DNA from: Symbiobacterium sp040797425
GTDB taxonomy: Bacteria; Bacillota; Sulfobacillia; Symbiobacteriales; Symbiobacteriaceae
DNA: 64,000 bases
Direction of reading: 5' to 3'
Assembly (NCBI RefSeq): GCF_040797425.1
Contig: NZ_JBFNEH010000004.1
Coordinates: 1 to 64,000, forward strand
Shown piece by piece: positions 7,019-16,197 of the stretch. How positions within the stretch are numbered: position 1 is the first letter of the stretch; each line of letters starts with the position of its first letter. Under the pieces are notes generated by a model, which was not told the origin of the DNA, made no database searches, and saw nothing but the letters and a program-made list of their open reading frames with translations. The translations under genes were made by a program, and so were the position numbers.

Positions 7019-9034
7019 ATGGCGGTGACGATGCTTCCCGGTCTCGTGGTGGGCGTGCTGTTGGCCGGTGCCCTGCTCTGCGCCCTCCTGCCCGCGGGTG
7101 CGCGGGCGGTGTCCCGGACCGGACTGGCGGCGGGGATCGTCGGCGGCGCCCTGGCCGTCTGGCTGGCCGCGGCCGTGTGGACCGGCGGCCCCGTGGCCGC
7201 CACCTGGCTCCACACCCTGCCCCTCGGGCTTCCGGCCTCGCTGGCGGTGGAGGTGGACGCGCTGAGCGCCCTCTTCCTGGTGCTGCTGGCCGTGGTGCCT
7301 TGCGCGGCGCTCCTTTACGCCCAGGACTACCTGGACGGACTGTCCGCCGGCGACGCCCGGCGGTTCTACGCCCTGTTCCTTGTACTGATCGCGGGCATGA
7401 TGGCCGTCGTCATGGCGGCGGACTGGATCCTGTTCCTGTTTGCCTGGGAGATCATGGGCCTCTCGGCCTACCTGCTGGTGATGTTTGACTGGCGTTCGTT
7501 TGCCAACACCAGGGCCGCCTGGGTATACCTGCTGACCACCCACGTGGCGGGCAGCGGCATCCTGCTGGGCGCCGTTGCTCTCTCGGTGACTGCGGGCGAC
7601 TTCTCCGTGGCCGGAACGACGGCGGCGCTGCAGAGGGTGTACGCCGGAGCCCCGGCCTACGCACACCTGCTGGTGGCCCTGTTTGCCCTGGGCTTTGCTG
7701 CCAAGGCGGCCCTCTTCCCCCTGGCTTACTGGCTCCCCGGGGCGCACGCCGCGGCGCCGGCGCCGGTGAGTGCCGTGCTCTCCGGTCTGATGGTGAAGAT
7801 GGGCGTCTACGGGCTGATCCGACTCTTCGTCTTCATGCTGCCCGACGCCCCGACGGCCCGGGTCGCATGGGGCCTGCTGCTGGCCACCCTGGGCGCCGTC
7901 AACATGGTGGTGGGCAACCTGCGGGCCATGGGCGAGCAGCATGCGAAGCGGCTGGTGGCCCAGTCCTCGATCGGACAGATCGGCTACATCGTGCTGGGGC
8001 TCGGGATGGCCGTGGCCCTGGCGGGCCGGGCGCCCCTGCTCGCGGCGGTGGCCTTCGCCGGCGCACTCTACCACTTGATCAACCACGCCACCTTCAAGTC
8101 GCTGCTCTTCCTGACCGTGGGTGCGGTGGAGCATCACAGCGGCACGTATGACCTCCGGCAGATGGGCGGGCTGCTCCCGGTCCTGCCCTTCACCGCGGGC
8201 CTCACCCTCCTGGGTGCCCTGGCCATCGCCGGCACGCCGCCGCTCAACGGCTTCGCCTCCAAGTGGCTGCTCTATCGGGCGGCCGTCTTCGGCGGGACCG
8301 AGGCGCCGCTCCTGGCGGTGTACGGCGTGATTGCCATCTTCATCTCCACCGTATCGCTGGCCGCCTACCTGAAGTACTTCGGCACCGTCTTCCTCGGGCC
8401 GGAACGGGAGTATCCGGCCGGACGCAAGGCGCCCGAGTCGCCGGCGATGTCCGCCTCGCTGGGTATTCTCGGCGCGCTCTGCGTGCTGCTGGGCCTCTTC
8501 CCGGCCCCGGTGGTTCAGGCGGCCCTGGCGGCGCTGGCGGGCGCCCCGGACGCGGCCCTCTACGGCGCCGGCATGGTGACGGGGTCCGAGGTGATGGGCG
8601 CCGCCCTGGGCGGTACCGGTTACCAGCCCCTCATGGTGTTACTGGCGCTTCTGCTCTGCGCCCTGCTGGTCTGGCTGATCCGCCGCCTCTCCACCCAGCC
8701 GGTGCGGCTCACCGAGCCCTGGTTCGGCGGCGAGTGGCTGCCGGCCAGCGAGGCCCGCTATGGGGCCGAGCACCTGTACAAGCCCTTCCTGGCCCACTGG
8801 GCCGCCCTGCTGCGGCCGTGGTGGCAGCCGACCTTCCACGCCCCGCCTGCGGTCGAGCGGGCGATTGACGCCGACCGCTGGCTGCTCGGCCCGATCTACG
8901 CCGGTTACCGGGCACTGGCCGACCTGGCCGGCCGCTGGCACGTCGGCAAGGCGAAGGCTTACGTCGGCTGGCAGGTGCTGGCCACGGCGCTCCTGATTGC
9001 CATCCTGATCGGCATGGAAGGGGGGCTGCGTTGA
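7019..9034 (+). CDS. group 4 hydrogenase membrane subunit, NuoL-like antiporter 2
   Basis: The product has 671 residues and resembles NuoL/HyfB: many membrane helices, Glu in LFAWEIMGLSAYLLV, Lys in GFAAKAALFPLAYWLPGA, and a second conserved region SAVLSGLMVKMGVYGL. The C-terminal part (about residues 540-671) is longer than in NuoM and ends in one further membrane helix, as in NuoL, where a long lateral helix and an anchor follow the core. It starts directly after the upstream stop codon. It would form part of the membrane ion pump driven by electron flow to protons. Confidence 0.87.
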   Translation: MAVTMLPGLVVGVLLAGALLCALLPAGARAVSRTGLAAGIVGGALAVWLAAAVWTGGPVAATWLHTLPLGLPASLAVEVDALSALFLVLLAVVPCAALLYAQDYLDGLSAGDARRFYALFLVLIAGMMAVVMAADWILFLFAWEIMGLSAYLLVMFDWRSFANTRAAWVYLLTTHVAGSGILLGAVALSVTAGDFSVAGTTAALQRVYAGAPAYAHLLVALFALGFAAKAALFPLAYWLPGAHAAAPAPVSAVLSGLMVKMGVYGLIRLFVFMLPDAPTARVAWGLLLATLGAVNMVVGNLRAMGEQHAKRLVAQSSIGQIGYIVLGLGMAVALAGRAPLLAAVAFAGALYHLINHATFKSLLFLTVGAVEHHSGTYDLRQMGGLLPVLPFTAGLTLLGALAIAGTPPLNGFASKWLLYRAAVFGGTEAPLLAVYGVIAIFISTVSLAAYLKYFGTVFLGPEREYPAGRKAPESPAMSASLGILGALCVLLGLFPAPVVQAALAALAGAPDAALYGAGMVTGSEVMGAALGGTGYQPLMVLLALLLCALLVWLIRRLSTQPVRLTEPWFGGEWLPASEARYGAEHLYKPFLAHWAALLRPWWQPTFHAPPAVERAIDADRWLLGPIYAGYRALADLAGRWHVGKAKAYVGWQVLATALLIAILIGMEGGLR

Positions 9035-9036
9035 TT

Positions 9037-10587
9037 ATGAAGTATGAGCCAATCACCGTCGAGCGCGCCGACCTGGTGGGCGAGGTCTCCCGCCTCATGG
9101 CAGGCGGGGCGCGCCTCATCATGACCGTCGGCACCGACGTGCGCCCCCTGGGCCGGGGCTTCGAGGTGACCAACCTCTTCGGCTTCGACCGGGAGGGCAG
9201 GGTGGTGGGCGTGGTGGTGCCGATTCCGGCCGACGACCCCGCCTATCCGGCGCTGACCCCGACGCTGCCCCCGGCGGGCTGGATGGAGCGGGAGGTCTAC
9301 GACATGGTCGGGGTGACCCCGCAGGGCCACCCGGACCCCCGCCGGCTGGTGGTGGCCGACGACTGGCCTGACGACGTCTTCCCCCTGCGCAAGGACGTGC
9401 CCTACAACTACCGCCCGCCCCGGGCCGAGAACGCCCGCTCCGCCCTGAAGCCGACGCCCGAGGGAACGACGGTGGTGCCCGTTGGCCCCTTCTTCCCCAC
9501 GCTGGAGGAGCCGGCGTACTTCCGGCTCTTCGTGGAGGGCGAAGAGGTGGTCGACTGCGACTACCGGGGCTTCTACAGCCACCGCGGGGTCGAGAAGCTC
9601 TCCGAGCAGCTGCGCTACGACCAGATTCCGTTCCTGGCCGAGCGCATCTGCGGCATCTGCGGGTATGCCCACTCCACCTGCTTCTCTCAGACCGTGGAGC
9701 GGGCCGCCGGCATCGAGGTGCCCAAGCGGGGCCGGTACATCCGCACCATCATGCTGGAGCTGGAGCGCATCCACAGCCACCTGCTCTGGATCGGCCTCGC
9801 GGCCCACATCGTCGGCTTCGACACGGGCTTCATGCAGGCCTGGCGGGTGCGGGAGCCGGTGATGTGGGCGGCCGAGGCCCTCACCGGCAACCGCAAGACG
9901 TATGGCATGAACCTGCCCGGCGGCGTGCGGCGCGACCTGCGCCCGGAGGGCATCGAGAAGGTGCTGGAGGTCCTGAAGGAGGTCGAGCGGGAGAGCAAGG
10001 CCCTGATGAGGGCCCTGGAACGGGACACCGCCCTGCGCTCCCGGCTGCGGAACACGGGCGTGCTCACGAAGGAGAAGGCCGTGCTCTGGGGCGCCCTCGG
10101 TCCCACGGCCCGCGCCTCGGGCGTGGACATCGACGTGCGGCGGGACTACCCCTACGCCGCCTACGACGAGCTGCCTGTGAACGTGGCCCTGCGCCAGGAG
10201 GGTGACATCTGGGCCCGCCTGGAGGTGCGGGTGGAGGAGACGCTGGAGTCGGTGCGCCTCATCCGCGCGGCCCTGGACAACCTGCCCCAGGGGCCCACCT
10301 TCGTCGAGCCGGGGGAGATTCCGGCCGACCGGATCGCCGTCAGCCTGATCGAGGCCCCCCGGGGCGAGCTCTGCAACTACGTGATGACCGGGCACGACAA
10401 CAAGCCCTACCGGTGGCGCGTGCGGGTGCCCACCTACATGAACCTCCAGCTGGTGCCGCAGCTGGTAAACCCCGGCACCACCATCGCCGACTTCCCGATC
10501 ATCGCCGCCTCCATCGACCCCTGCTTCTCCTGCACCGAGCGGATGGAGATCGTCCGCCGGCCCCGCGAAGGGAGGGCTGAGCCATGA
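9037..10587 (+). CDS. hyfG: group 4 [NiFe] hydrogenase large subunit (HyfG/HycE-like)
   Basis: This 516-residue protein fuses an N-terminal NuoC-like domain (about 1-130, with WMEREVYDMVGV) to a NuoD-like catalytic domain, as in HycE and HyfG. Both nickel-binding pairs are intact: ERICGICGYAHS and DPCFSCTER. This separates it from complex I, where the cysteines are lost. After DPCFSCTER there are 14 more residues (MEIVRRPREGRAEP), a removable tail expected to be cut by the endopeptidase encoded at 14670-15203. ATG at 9037 is favoured over TTG at 9031 by spacing to AAGGGGGG. It overlaps the next gene by four bases. Confidence 0.93.
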   Translation: MKYEPITVERADLVGEVSRLMAGGARLIMTVGTDVRPLGRGFEVTNLFGFDREGRVVGVVVPIPADDPAYPALTPTLPPAGWMEREVYDMVGVTPQGHPDPRRLVVADDWPDDVFPLRKDVPYNYRPPRAENARSALKPTPEGTTVVPVGPFFPTLEEPAYFRLFVEGEEVVDCDYRGFYSHRGVEKLSEQLRYDQIPFLAERICGICGYAHSTCFSQTVERAAGIEVPKRGRYIRTIMLELERIHSHLLWIGLAAHIVGFDTGFMQAWRVREPVMWAAEALTGNRKTYGMNLPGGVRRDLRPEGIEKVLEVLKEVERESKALMRALERDTALRSRLRNTGVLTKEKAVLWGALGPTARASGVDIDVRRDYPYAAYDELPVNVALRQEGDIWARLEVRVEETLESVRLIRAALDNLPQGPTFVEPGEIPADRIAVSLIEAPRGELCNYVMTGHDNKPYRWRVRVPTYMNLQLVPQLVNPGTTIADFPIIAASIDPCFSCTERMEIVRRPREGRAEP

Positions 10588-11489
10588 TCGGCAGCGTGCT
10601 CACCGCACTCTACAACCTGGCCTTCGTGCTGCTGCTGGCGCCGCTGTACGCCGGCATCAACCGGAAGATCCGGGCCCGGGTCCACTCCCGGCAGGGTCCG
10701 CCGGTGCTGCAGCCGTACCGTGACCTCCTGAAGCTGATGGGCAAGGAGGACTGCCAGGTCTCCGACGACCGCATCCACCGCCTGGCCCCGTATCTGGTGA
10801 TGACCGGAGCCCTGGCTGCGGCCCTCCTGGTCCCGATGGGTTTCCGGGCCCCGCTGGCCTTCGCCGGCGACGGCCTGGTGCTCATCTACCTGCTCACCTT
10901 CTCGGCCATCGGCAACGTGCTGGCCGGCCTCTCCTCCCGCAGCCCCTTCGCCGGGGCGGGCGCCAGCCGCGAGATCATGCTCCTGCTGGCGGTGGAGCCC
11001 GTGCTGGCCGCGGCCTTCTTCACCTTCGGCACGCGGGCGGGCTCGCTGGGGCTCCAGGAGATTGCCGCGGGGATTGCCGAGTCTGGTTTTGCCCCCTCGC
11101 TGCTCGTAGCCGCGCTGGCCGCCTTCCTGGCGATCCAGGCCGAGTCGGCCAAACTCCCGTTCGACATCGCCGAGGCCGAGACGGAGATCATCGGCGGCCC
11201 GTACGTCGAGTATTCCGGCCCGTCGCTGGCCACCTTCGAGTGGGCGCTGATGGTCCGCCGGGTGGTGCTGGCCTCCTTCCTGGTGGCCCTGCTGGGGGCC
11301 TGGCCCGCCGGCGCACCTGCGTGGCTCGCAGCGCTGCTCCACCCGCTCAAGGTGCTGGTGGTGCTGGTGCTGACGGAACTGGTGGCCGTGCTGAGCCCCC
11401 GTGTCCGCATCCGCCAGGCCATCCGCTTCTACGAGGGCGCCGGCGTGCTGGCCGTGGCCGGTCTGCTGGTGGCCATCTTCGGGTTCTAG
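10584..11489 (+). CDS. hyfC: group 4 hydrogenase membrane subunit, NuoH/HyfC-like
   Basis: A 301-residue membrane protein with about eight helices. The family signature ESAKLPFDIAEAETEIIGG followed by PYVEYSG is present; in complex I these charged loops sit near the quinone site, and in membrane hydrogenases they link the redox arm to the membrane arm. The start ATG overlaps the large-subunit stop (ATGA), indicating translational coupling. It is cytoplasmic-membrane located and anchors the hydrogenase module. HyfC, HycD and EchB are alternative names for the same type of subunit. Confidence 0.9.
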   Translation: MIGSVLTALYNLAFVLLLAPLYAGINRKIRARVHSRQGPPVLQPYRDLLKLMGKEDCQVSDDRIHRLAPYLVMTGALAAALLVPMGFRAPLAFAGDGLVLIYLLTFSAIGNVLAGLSSRSPFAGAGASREIMLLLAVEPVLAAAFFTFGTRAGSLGLQEIAAGIAESGFAPSLLVAALAAFLAIQAESAKLPFDIAEAETEIIGGPYVEYSGPSLATFEWALMVRRVVLASFLVALLGAWPAGAPAWLAALLHPLKVLVVLVLTELVAVLSPRVRIRQAIRFYEGAGVLAVAGLLVAIFGF

Positions 11490-11502
11490 GGAGGGGTGAG
11501 CC

Positions 11503-12018
11503 GTGCTCGTGGCCAAGCTTCGTCAACTGGCCCTGGTGACCAGGGCCGGCAGGGTCACCCTGCCGTACCCGTTCCAGCCGCACCCGCCGGCTGAGGGCTT
11601 CCGCGGCCTGCCCACCGTGGACGGTGAGAAGTGTATCGCCTGTGGTGCCTGTGCGGCCGCCTGCCCCGCCCGGCTGATCAGCGTGAGGCCCGAAGGGGAG
11701 CGCATGGTGCTCCAGGCCGACTACACGCGGTGCACATACTGCGCCCGCTGCCAGGACGTCTGTCCGACCGGCGCGTGCCACATGACCGGAAGGTTTGAGA
11801 CCGCTATCGCGGACCGGTCCAAGCTGCGGGTCCGGGTGGCGCTTCAGGCGGCTACCTGCCCCCGCTGCGGCAAGCGGTTCGCCTCGCAGCGCCAGTTGCA
11901 GCGGGCCGCAGAGCAGGCCGGCGAGCCGGAGTCCAGCCAGGCGTTGCTCGCGCTCTGTCCAGACTGCCGGCGCCGGGCCTACGGCGCACGGCTGAAGGGG
12001 GCTTTGGGCCATGGCTAG
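11503..12018 (+). CDS. hyfH: group 4 hydrogenase iron-sulfur subunit, HyfH/HycF-like
   Basis: This 171-residue protein carries two [4Fe-4S] motifs, CIACGACAAACP and CTYCARCQDVCP, as in NuoI, and a C-terminal pair CPRCG and CPDC that looks like a zinc ribbon, a feature also seen in HycF. It passes electrons from an outside donor to the small subunit. Start is GTG at 11503 after GGGAGGGGTGAG. Its end overlaps the HyfE-like gene by eight bases. Being the NuoI equivalent, it is the likely docking point for a ferredoxin such as the one encoded at 3208-3684; that is inference. Confidence 0.9.
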   Translation: MLVAKLRQLALVTRAGRVTLPYPFQPHPPAEGFRGLPTVDGEKCIACGACAAACPARLISVRPEGERMVLQADYTRCTYCARCQDVCPTGACHMTGRFETAIADRSKLRVRVALQAATCPRCGKRFASQRQLQRAAEQAGEPESSQALLALCPDCRRRAYGARLKGALGHG

Positions 12019-12664
12019 TCTGATGCTCATCCTCGCACTGGCCGTCGCGGCCCTGGCCGTGGCCGTGTCGGAGTCCGCGCAGGTCGCGCGGGCCGTGCTC
12101 CTCTACGCCGCCCAGGGCGCCCTGATCGCCCTGCTCCTGGTGCTGGGGGCGCAGGTCTCCGGCATCCACGGGCTGATCGGTTCCGCCGTGACGGTCCTGG
12201 TGGCGCAGGCCGTGATCCTGCCGCTTCTGGTGATGCGGTACGCCCGGCAGGGGGCGCCGGCCGAGCAGCAGCCGCCCAGGATGGGGTACCTGTGGGCCGG
12301 GGCGCTCACCCTGGCGGGCTTTGTCGCCGGCGAGTTCCTGTTCCCCGTGCTGCTGGAGGGCATTCCCGGCGCGACCGCACACGTGCCCCACGGCCTCGCC
12401 GGCGGCGTCGCCCTGGTGGTCGCCTCGCTCTGGACCATCCTGGGGCACCGCGACATGCTCAAGGTGGTCCTGGGGGTCTGCGTGCTGGAGAACGGCGTGC
12501 ACCTCCTGATGGCCGCCATCGCTCCCACGGTTCCGGAGTTGGCTGCGGTCGGCGCGACGCTGGCCGTGATCGTGGCCGTCTGGCTGCTGCTCCTGGTGGG
12601 GCGCCGGGCCGAGGAGGCCACCGGTGCCCGCGACGACGGGCTGCTCGACCGCCTGCGGGGCTAG
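12011..12664 (+). CDS. hyfE: hydrogenase-4 membrane subunit HyfE-like
   Basis: The protein has 217 residues and about seven hydrophobic helices. It matches HyfE, whose C-terminal half resembles NuoK/MrpC (LGVCVLENGVHLLMAAIAP). The glutamate in VLENGVH corresponds to a family membrane carboxylate. HyfE-type subunits occur in group 4 complexes with several antiporter subunits. ATG at 12011 overlaps the preceding gene and leaves 12 bp to the next, so it is clearly in the same operon. Confidence 0.85.
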   Translation: MASLMLILALAVAALAVAVSESAQVARAVLLYAAQGALIALLLVLGAQVSGIHGLIGSAVTVLVAQAVILPLLVMRYARQGAPAEQQPPRMGYLWAGALTLAGFVAGEFLFPVLLEGIPGATAHVPHGLAGGVALVVASLWTILGHRDMLKVVLGVCVLENGVHLLMAAIAPTVPELAAVGATLAVIVAVWLLLLVGRRAEEATGARDDGLLDRLRG

Positions 12665-12676
12665 GAGGTGGGCTCG

Positions 12677-14140
12677 ATGAACACGCTCATGCTGGTGCTG
12701 ATTCTGCTCCCCGCTGCAGCCGGCCTGTGCGAGCTGCTGGTGCCCAGGCTGTCCTCGCAGCGTGCGACGGCCGGGCTCTGGGCCCTGGGCGGCAGCGCCC
12801 TTTCCTTCCTCTGTGCCGCACTCGTCATGGCCCAGGTGGCCGCCGGGGCCGAACTCGCCCTGCCGGGAGCCCACCTGCGGGCGGACGCGCTGGGTGTGAT
12901 CGTCGCCCTCCTCGCCTCCTTCCTGGGCGTGATCGGCGTGGCCGCCGCCCGCCGTCACCTGCGGGTTGACGTGGAGGCAGGTCGGGCGAAGGCGGAGTGG
13001 CTGCCGGTGCTCTTCGGCTGCTGCGGCTTCTTCGTGGCCGCTGCCAACTGGGCGGCCCTCACCGATCACCTGCTGGTGCTCTACATCGCGGTGGAAGCCA
13101 CCACGCTGGCCACCGTCCTGCCGGTGGCCTTCTACCGGAACCGAAACTCCTGGGAGGCCGGGTACAAGTACCTGCTGCTCAACTCCCTGGGCCTCGCGGC
13201 GGCCCTGATGGGCCTGACCGTCCTGTACGCGGCGGCCCAGCCCACCCTGGGTGCGGAGGCCCTGAGCCTGGCGACGCTGACGGCCGCAGGGCCGAACCTG
13301 CCGCCCCTCGCAGCCGGGCTGGCCGGGGCCCTGCTCATCTGCGGCTTCGGCACCAAGGCCGGCCTCGTGCCGCTGCATGGCTGGCTCCCCGACGCCTACC
13401 AGGTGAGCCCGCCGGGGTTCATCGCCCTCTTCTCGGGCATCGGCACGAAGATCCCTCTGGTGGCCCTCGCCCGGGTGCTGCCTCCCCTCATGGCGGCGGC
13501 GCCGGCCCTGCGGCCGGTGCTGCTGGTCGTGGCGGCGGTGACGATGCTCTTCGGCATTATGGCCGCGTTCTGGCAGGACGACCTGCGGCGGTTGCTCGGC
13601 TACTCGTCCGTGAGCCAGATGGGCTATATCGCCATGGCCCTGGCGGCGGGCGGCGTGGCCGGCTACGAGGCGGCCGCGTATCACGTGGTGAGCCACGGCC
13701 TGATCAAGGCGCTGCTCTTCCTGGCCGTCGGCGAGGCCGTGCTGGTGGCGGGCACCGCCCGGGTCTCGGAACTGGGCGGCAGGCGGCTGCCGCCGGTCAT
13801 CGGCGTGACGTTCCTGCTGGCCTCGCTGGGCCTCGGCGGGGTACCACCCATGCCGGCCTTCTGGTCGAAGTTCCAGGTGTTCACTGCCACGGCGGAGGCC
13901 GGCTACGGATGGGCCGCCGGGGTGGCGGTGCTGACGAGCCTGCTCACCATCACCACGCTGGTGCGGGCGGGCGCGCGGGCCTTCTTGATGAAGCCCGTGG
14001 GCGAGAAGCTGGAACGGGCTCTGCCAGCGCCCTGGATGATCGTGCTGCTGGTGGTGGCGGTCTTCGCCGCCGGGCTCTTCCCGGGGTGGATGAGCGGATT
14101 CCTCTCCACGGCGGCTGCCGCCTTGGCGAAGGGGGTGTAG
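12677..14140 (+). CDS. hyfF: group 4 hydrogenase membrane subunit, HyfF/NuoM-like antiporter 3
   Basis: The product (487 residues, about 14 helices) is the third antiporter-like subunit. Key residues are kept: Glu in LYIAVEATTLATVLP and Lys in GFGTKAGLVPLHGWLPDAY; GIGTKIPLVAL and SVSQMGYI are further family segments. ATG at 12677 follows TAGGAGGTG; an in-frame GTG at 12668 lies inside that ribosome site. Three antiporter-like subunits in one complex recall E. coli Hyf (B, D, F), so several ions could move per H2 made. Confidence 0.87.
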   Translation: MNTLMLVLILLPAAAGLCELLVPRLSSQRATAGLWALGGSALSFLCAALVMAQVAAGAELALPGAHLRADALGVIVALLASFLGVIGVAAARRHLRVDVEAGRAKAEWLPVLFGCCGFFVAAANWAALTDHLLVLYIAVEATTLATVLPVAFYRNRNSWEAGYKYLLLNSLGLAAALMGLTVLYAAAQPTLGAEALSLATLTAAGPNLPPLAAGLAGALLICGFGTKAGLVPLHGWLPDAYQVSPPGFIALFSGIGTKIPLVALARVLPPLMAAAPALRPVLLVVAAVTMLFGIMAAFWQDDLRRLLGYSSVSQMGYIAMALAAGGVAGYEAAAYHVVSHGLIKALLFLAVGEAVLVAGTARVSELGGRRLPPVIGVTFLLASLGLGGVPPMPAFWSKFQVFTATAEAGYGWAAGVAVLTSLLTITTLVRAGARAFLMKPVGEKLERALPAPWMIVLLVVAVFAAGLFPGWMSGFLSTAAAALAKGV

Positions 14141-14143
14141 CCT

Positions 14144-14677
14144 GTGGGTCTGCGGAGTTGGTTTGACGGTCTGGTGAAGCGCTCGTTCACCCGGTCGCTC
14201 TGGGTCTACCACGCGAACTCGGGCTCCTGCAACGGCTGTGACATCGAGGAGATCAACGCCTTCACCCCGTACTACGACGCCGAGCGGTTCGGGCTGAAGC
14301 TGGTGGGCTCGCCCAGGCACGCGGACGTGCTTTTGGTCTCGGGTCCCGTCACGAGGCAGGTGCGGCCGCGCCTCCTCCGTTTGTACGAGGCCGCGGCCAA
14401 GCCCTGCGTGGTGATTGGCGTAGGCTCCTGCGCGACGGGAGGGGGCCTTTGGTTCGATACCTATGGGACCGAAGGGGGACTGAGCAACGTCCTGCCGGTG
14501 GATTACTATATCCCCGGGTGCCCGCCGCGGCCCGAGGCGATCCTCTACGGCGTCGCCGTAGCGATGGGCCTGGTCGACCCGAAGGTCCAGCCGTACGAGT
14601 ACGAAGAGCCGATCGAGGTGCGCGCGGCGAACGGCGAGACGGTCTTTGCAGCGGGTGGGAGCCGTGTCGGTGTATGA
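14144..14677 (+). CDS. hyfI: group 4 [NiFe] hydrogenase small subunit (HyfI/HycG, NuoB-like)
   Basis: This 177-residue protein holds the proximal [4Fe-4S] cluster. Ligands are visible as SGSCNGCDIE, GVGSCATGGG and PGCPPRPEAI. It is short, as expected for group 4 hydrogenases, lacking the extra clusters and signal peptide of uptake hydrogenases. The start is GTG at 14144. It lies four bases after the third antiporter gene and overlaps the endopeptidase gene. The C-terminal 30 residues look unconserved. Confidence 0.9.
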   Translation: MGLRSWFDGLVKRSFTRSLWVYHANSGSCNGCDIEEINAFTPYYDAERFGLKLVGSPRHADVLLVSGPVTRQVRPRLLRLYEAAAKPCVVIGVGSCATGGGLWFDTYGTEGGLSNVLPVDYYIPGCPPRPEAILYGVAVAMGLVDPKVQPYEYEEPIEVRAANGETVFAAGGSRVGV

Positions 14678-15203
14678 GCACGTTCCGCTGCCGGTAGCCG
14701 TGCGGAAGGTGCTGCGGGGGCGGGTGGTGGTGGTCGGCGTCGGCAACCCCGGCCGGGGCGACGACGGAGCCGGGCCGCGGGTGGCCCGGATGCTGGCTCG
14801 CCACCTGCCCCCGGCGCCCCCTCTGGAGGCCGGCGGCGATCGCATCGTGGCCGCCATCGCCGCGGAGACCACGCCGGAGGCCGAGGTCGGGCGCATCGCC
14901 GGGCTCCGTCCCGACGTGGTGCTCCTGGTGGACGCCGTCGACTTCGGGGCGCCGCCGGGCTCCAGCTGCCTCTTCGACGAGGAGGATCTGGTGGCCCGCA
15001 GCGGCTGGTCGTCCCACCGGCCGCCGATGACGCTGCTGATGCAGTACCTGGCCGCCCGTACCGGCGCCCGAGTCCTCCTGCTGGGTATCCAGCCGGCGGA
15101 CGTGGGCTGGAGCGCCCGCATGACCGAGCCCGTGCGGGCCGCCACTTCTGCCGTGGCCCGCTGCCTCTGCCGCTGGTCGGAGGGAGGGGACGCCCGTGCA
15201 TGA
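14670..15203 (+). CDS. hycI: hydrogenase maturation endopeptidase HycI-like
   Basis: The protein (177 residues) belongs to the M52 family that removes the C-terminal tail of the large subunit after nickel insertion. Metal-binding residues are visible in GVGNPGRGDDGAG (Asp), LLVDAVDFG (Asp) and SSHRPPMTLLMQYL (His). GTG at 14670 is chosen because GGTGGGAG at 14654-14661 is correctly spaced; two earlier in-frame starts are closer or upstream of it. Its substrate is presumably the tail after DPCFSCTER in the large subunit of the same operon. Confidence 0.87.
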   Translation: MYEHVPLPVAVRKVLRGRVVVVGVGNPGRGDDGAGPRVARMLARHLPPAPPLEAGGDRIVAAIAAETTPEAEVGRIAGLRPDVVLLVDAVDFGAPPGSSCLFDEEDLVARSGWSSHRPPMTLLMQYLAARTGARVLLLGIQPADVGWSARMTEPVRAATSAVARCLCRWSEGGDARA

Positions 15204-15540
15204 GCTGGGACTGGCGCAGAGCGTGATCGAGGCCGTGGGCGCCGATGCCCGGCGCCGCGGCTTCCGGCGGGTGAAGCGGGTGACGCTGCGCGTCGGCGAG
15301 TGGTCGGCGGTGCTGCCCGACTCGCTGGAGACCGGCTTTCAGATCCTCGCCTCCCTGGAGGGTGAACTGTTCGCCGGGACGGAACTCCGCATCGAGCGGG
15401 AGCCCGCCCGGGGGGTCTGCACGGCCTGCGGCCGCCGCTTCCTGGCCGGCCGGGGAGGGCTGATCTGTCCCGACTGCGGCGGCGACGGCCGCCTGGAGAA
15501 CGGGGTGGAACTGGAGATCGAGTCCTACGAGGGGGAGTGA
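15196..15540 (+). CDS. hypA: hydrogenase nickel insertion protein HypA
   Basis: A 114-residue HypA. The N-terminus reads MHELGLAQSVIEAV, giving the His2-Glu3 nickel site, and the zinc site is formed by CTACGRRF and CPDCGGDG. HypA brings nickel to the large subunit together with HypB. GTG at 15196 must be the start, because the His must be residue 2; it overlaps the endopeptidase gene by eight bases. Confidence 0.93.
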   Translation: MHELGLAQSVIEAVGADARRRGFRRVKRVTLRVGEWSAVLPDSLETGFQILASLEGELFAGTELRIEREPARGVCTACGRRFLAGRGGLICPDCGGDGRLENGVELEIESYEGE

Positions 15541-15543
15541 CCC

Positions 15544-16197
15544 GTGGAGGTCAAGGTGGTCGAACGGATTCTGAAGGCAAACGACGCCGTGGCCCGGTCC
15601 AACCGGTCCCGGTTCGACGCCGCGGGAGTGTTGGTGGTCAACTTCATCGGCTCGCCGGGGGCCGGCAAGACGGCCGTGCTGGAGCAGACGGTGAAGGGGC
15701 TGAGAGGCCGCGTGGCCCTGGCCTGCATCGAGGGCGACCCCTACACCACCCGGGACGCGGAGCGCATCGCCGCCCTCGACTGCCCGGTGGTGCAGATCAA
15801 CACGCAGGGTGGCTGTCACCTGGACGCATCGCTGGTCAGCCAGGCGCTGGACCAGCTGGACCTGGCCGCCGCCGACCTGCTGCTCATCGAGAACGTGGGC
15901 AACCTGCTCTGCCCCTCCCAGTACGACCTGGGTGAGCACCTGACGGTGGTGGTGCTCTCGGTCACCGAGGGGGCGGACAAGCCGGAGAAGTACCCCGCGG
16001 CGTTCCAGCGGGCGCAGGCCGTGATCATCAACAAGGTGGACGCGCTGGCGCTCACCGACGTCGACCTGGACGCGGTGACGGCCGCGATCCGCCGGTTCAA
16101 CCCGCAGGCGGCCATCTTCCCGCTCTCCGCCCGCACCGGCGAGGGGGTGGAGCCATGGCTGCTGTGGCTGGAAGACCGGGTGAAGGCGGTGCGGTAG
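15544..16197 (+). CDS. hypB: hydrogenase nickel incorporation GTPase HypB
   Basis: The 217-residue protein has the P-loop GSPGAGKTA, the metal/switch region EGDPYTTRDAERI with QINTQGGCHLDASL, and the guanine motif NKVD. HypB hydrolyses GTP during nickel delivery. It lacks the His-rich N-terminal stretch found in some HypB proteins, so nickel storage is not expected. The start is GTG at 15544. The stop overlaps the hypF GTG by one base. Confidence 0.93.
   Translation: MEVKVVERILKANDAVARSNRSRFDAAGVLVVNFIGSPGAGKTAVLEQTVKGLRGRVALACIEGDPYTTRDAERIAALDCPVVQINTQGGCHLDASLVSQALDQLDLAAADLLLIENVGNLLCPSQYDLGEHLTVVVLSVTEGADKPEKYPAAFQRAQAVIINKVDALALTDVDLDAVTAAIRRFNPQAAIFPLSARTGEGVEPWLLWLEDRVKAVR

Noticed and set aside
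11852..15145. A 1097-codon reverse-strand open frame
   Set aside because: It lies opposite four recognised hydrogenase genes and the product is rich in R, G, H and Q without any domain.
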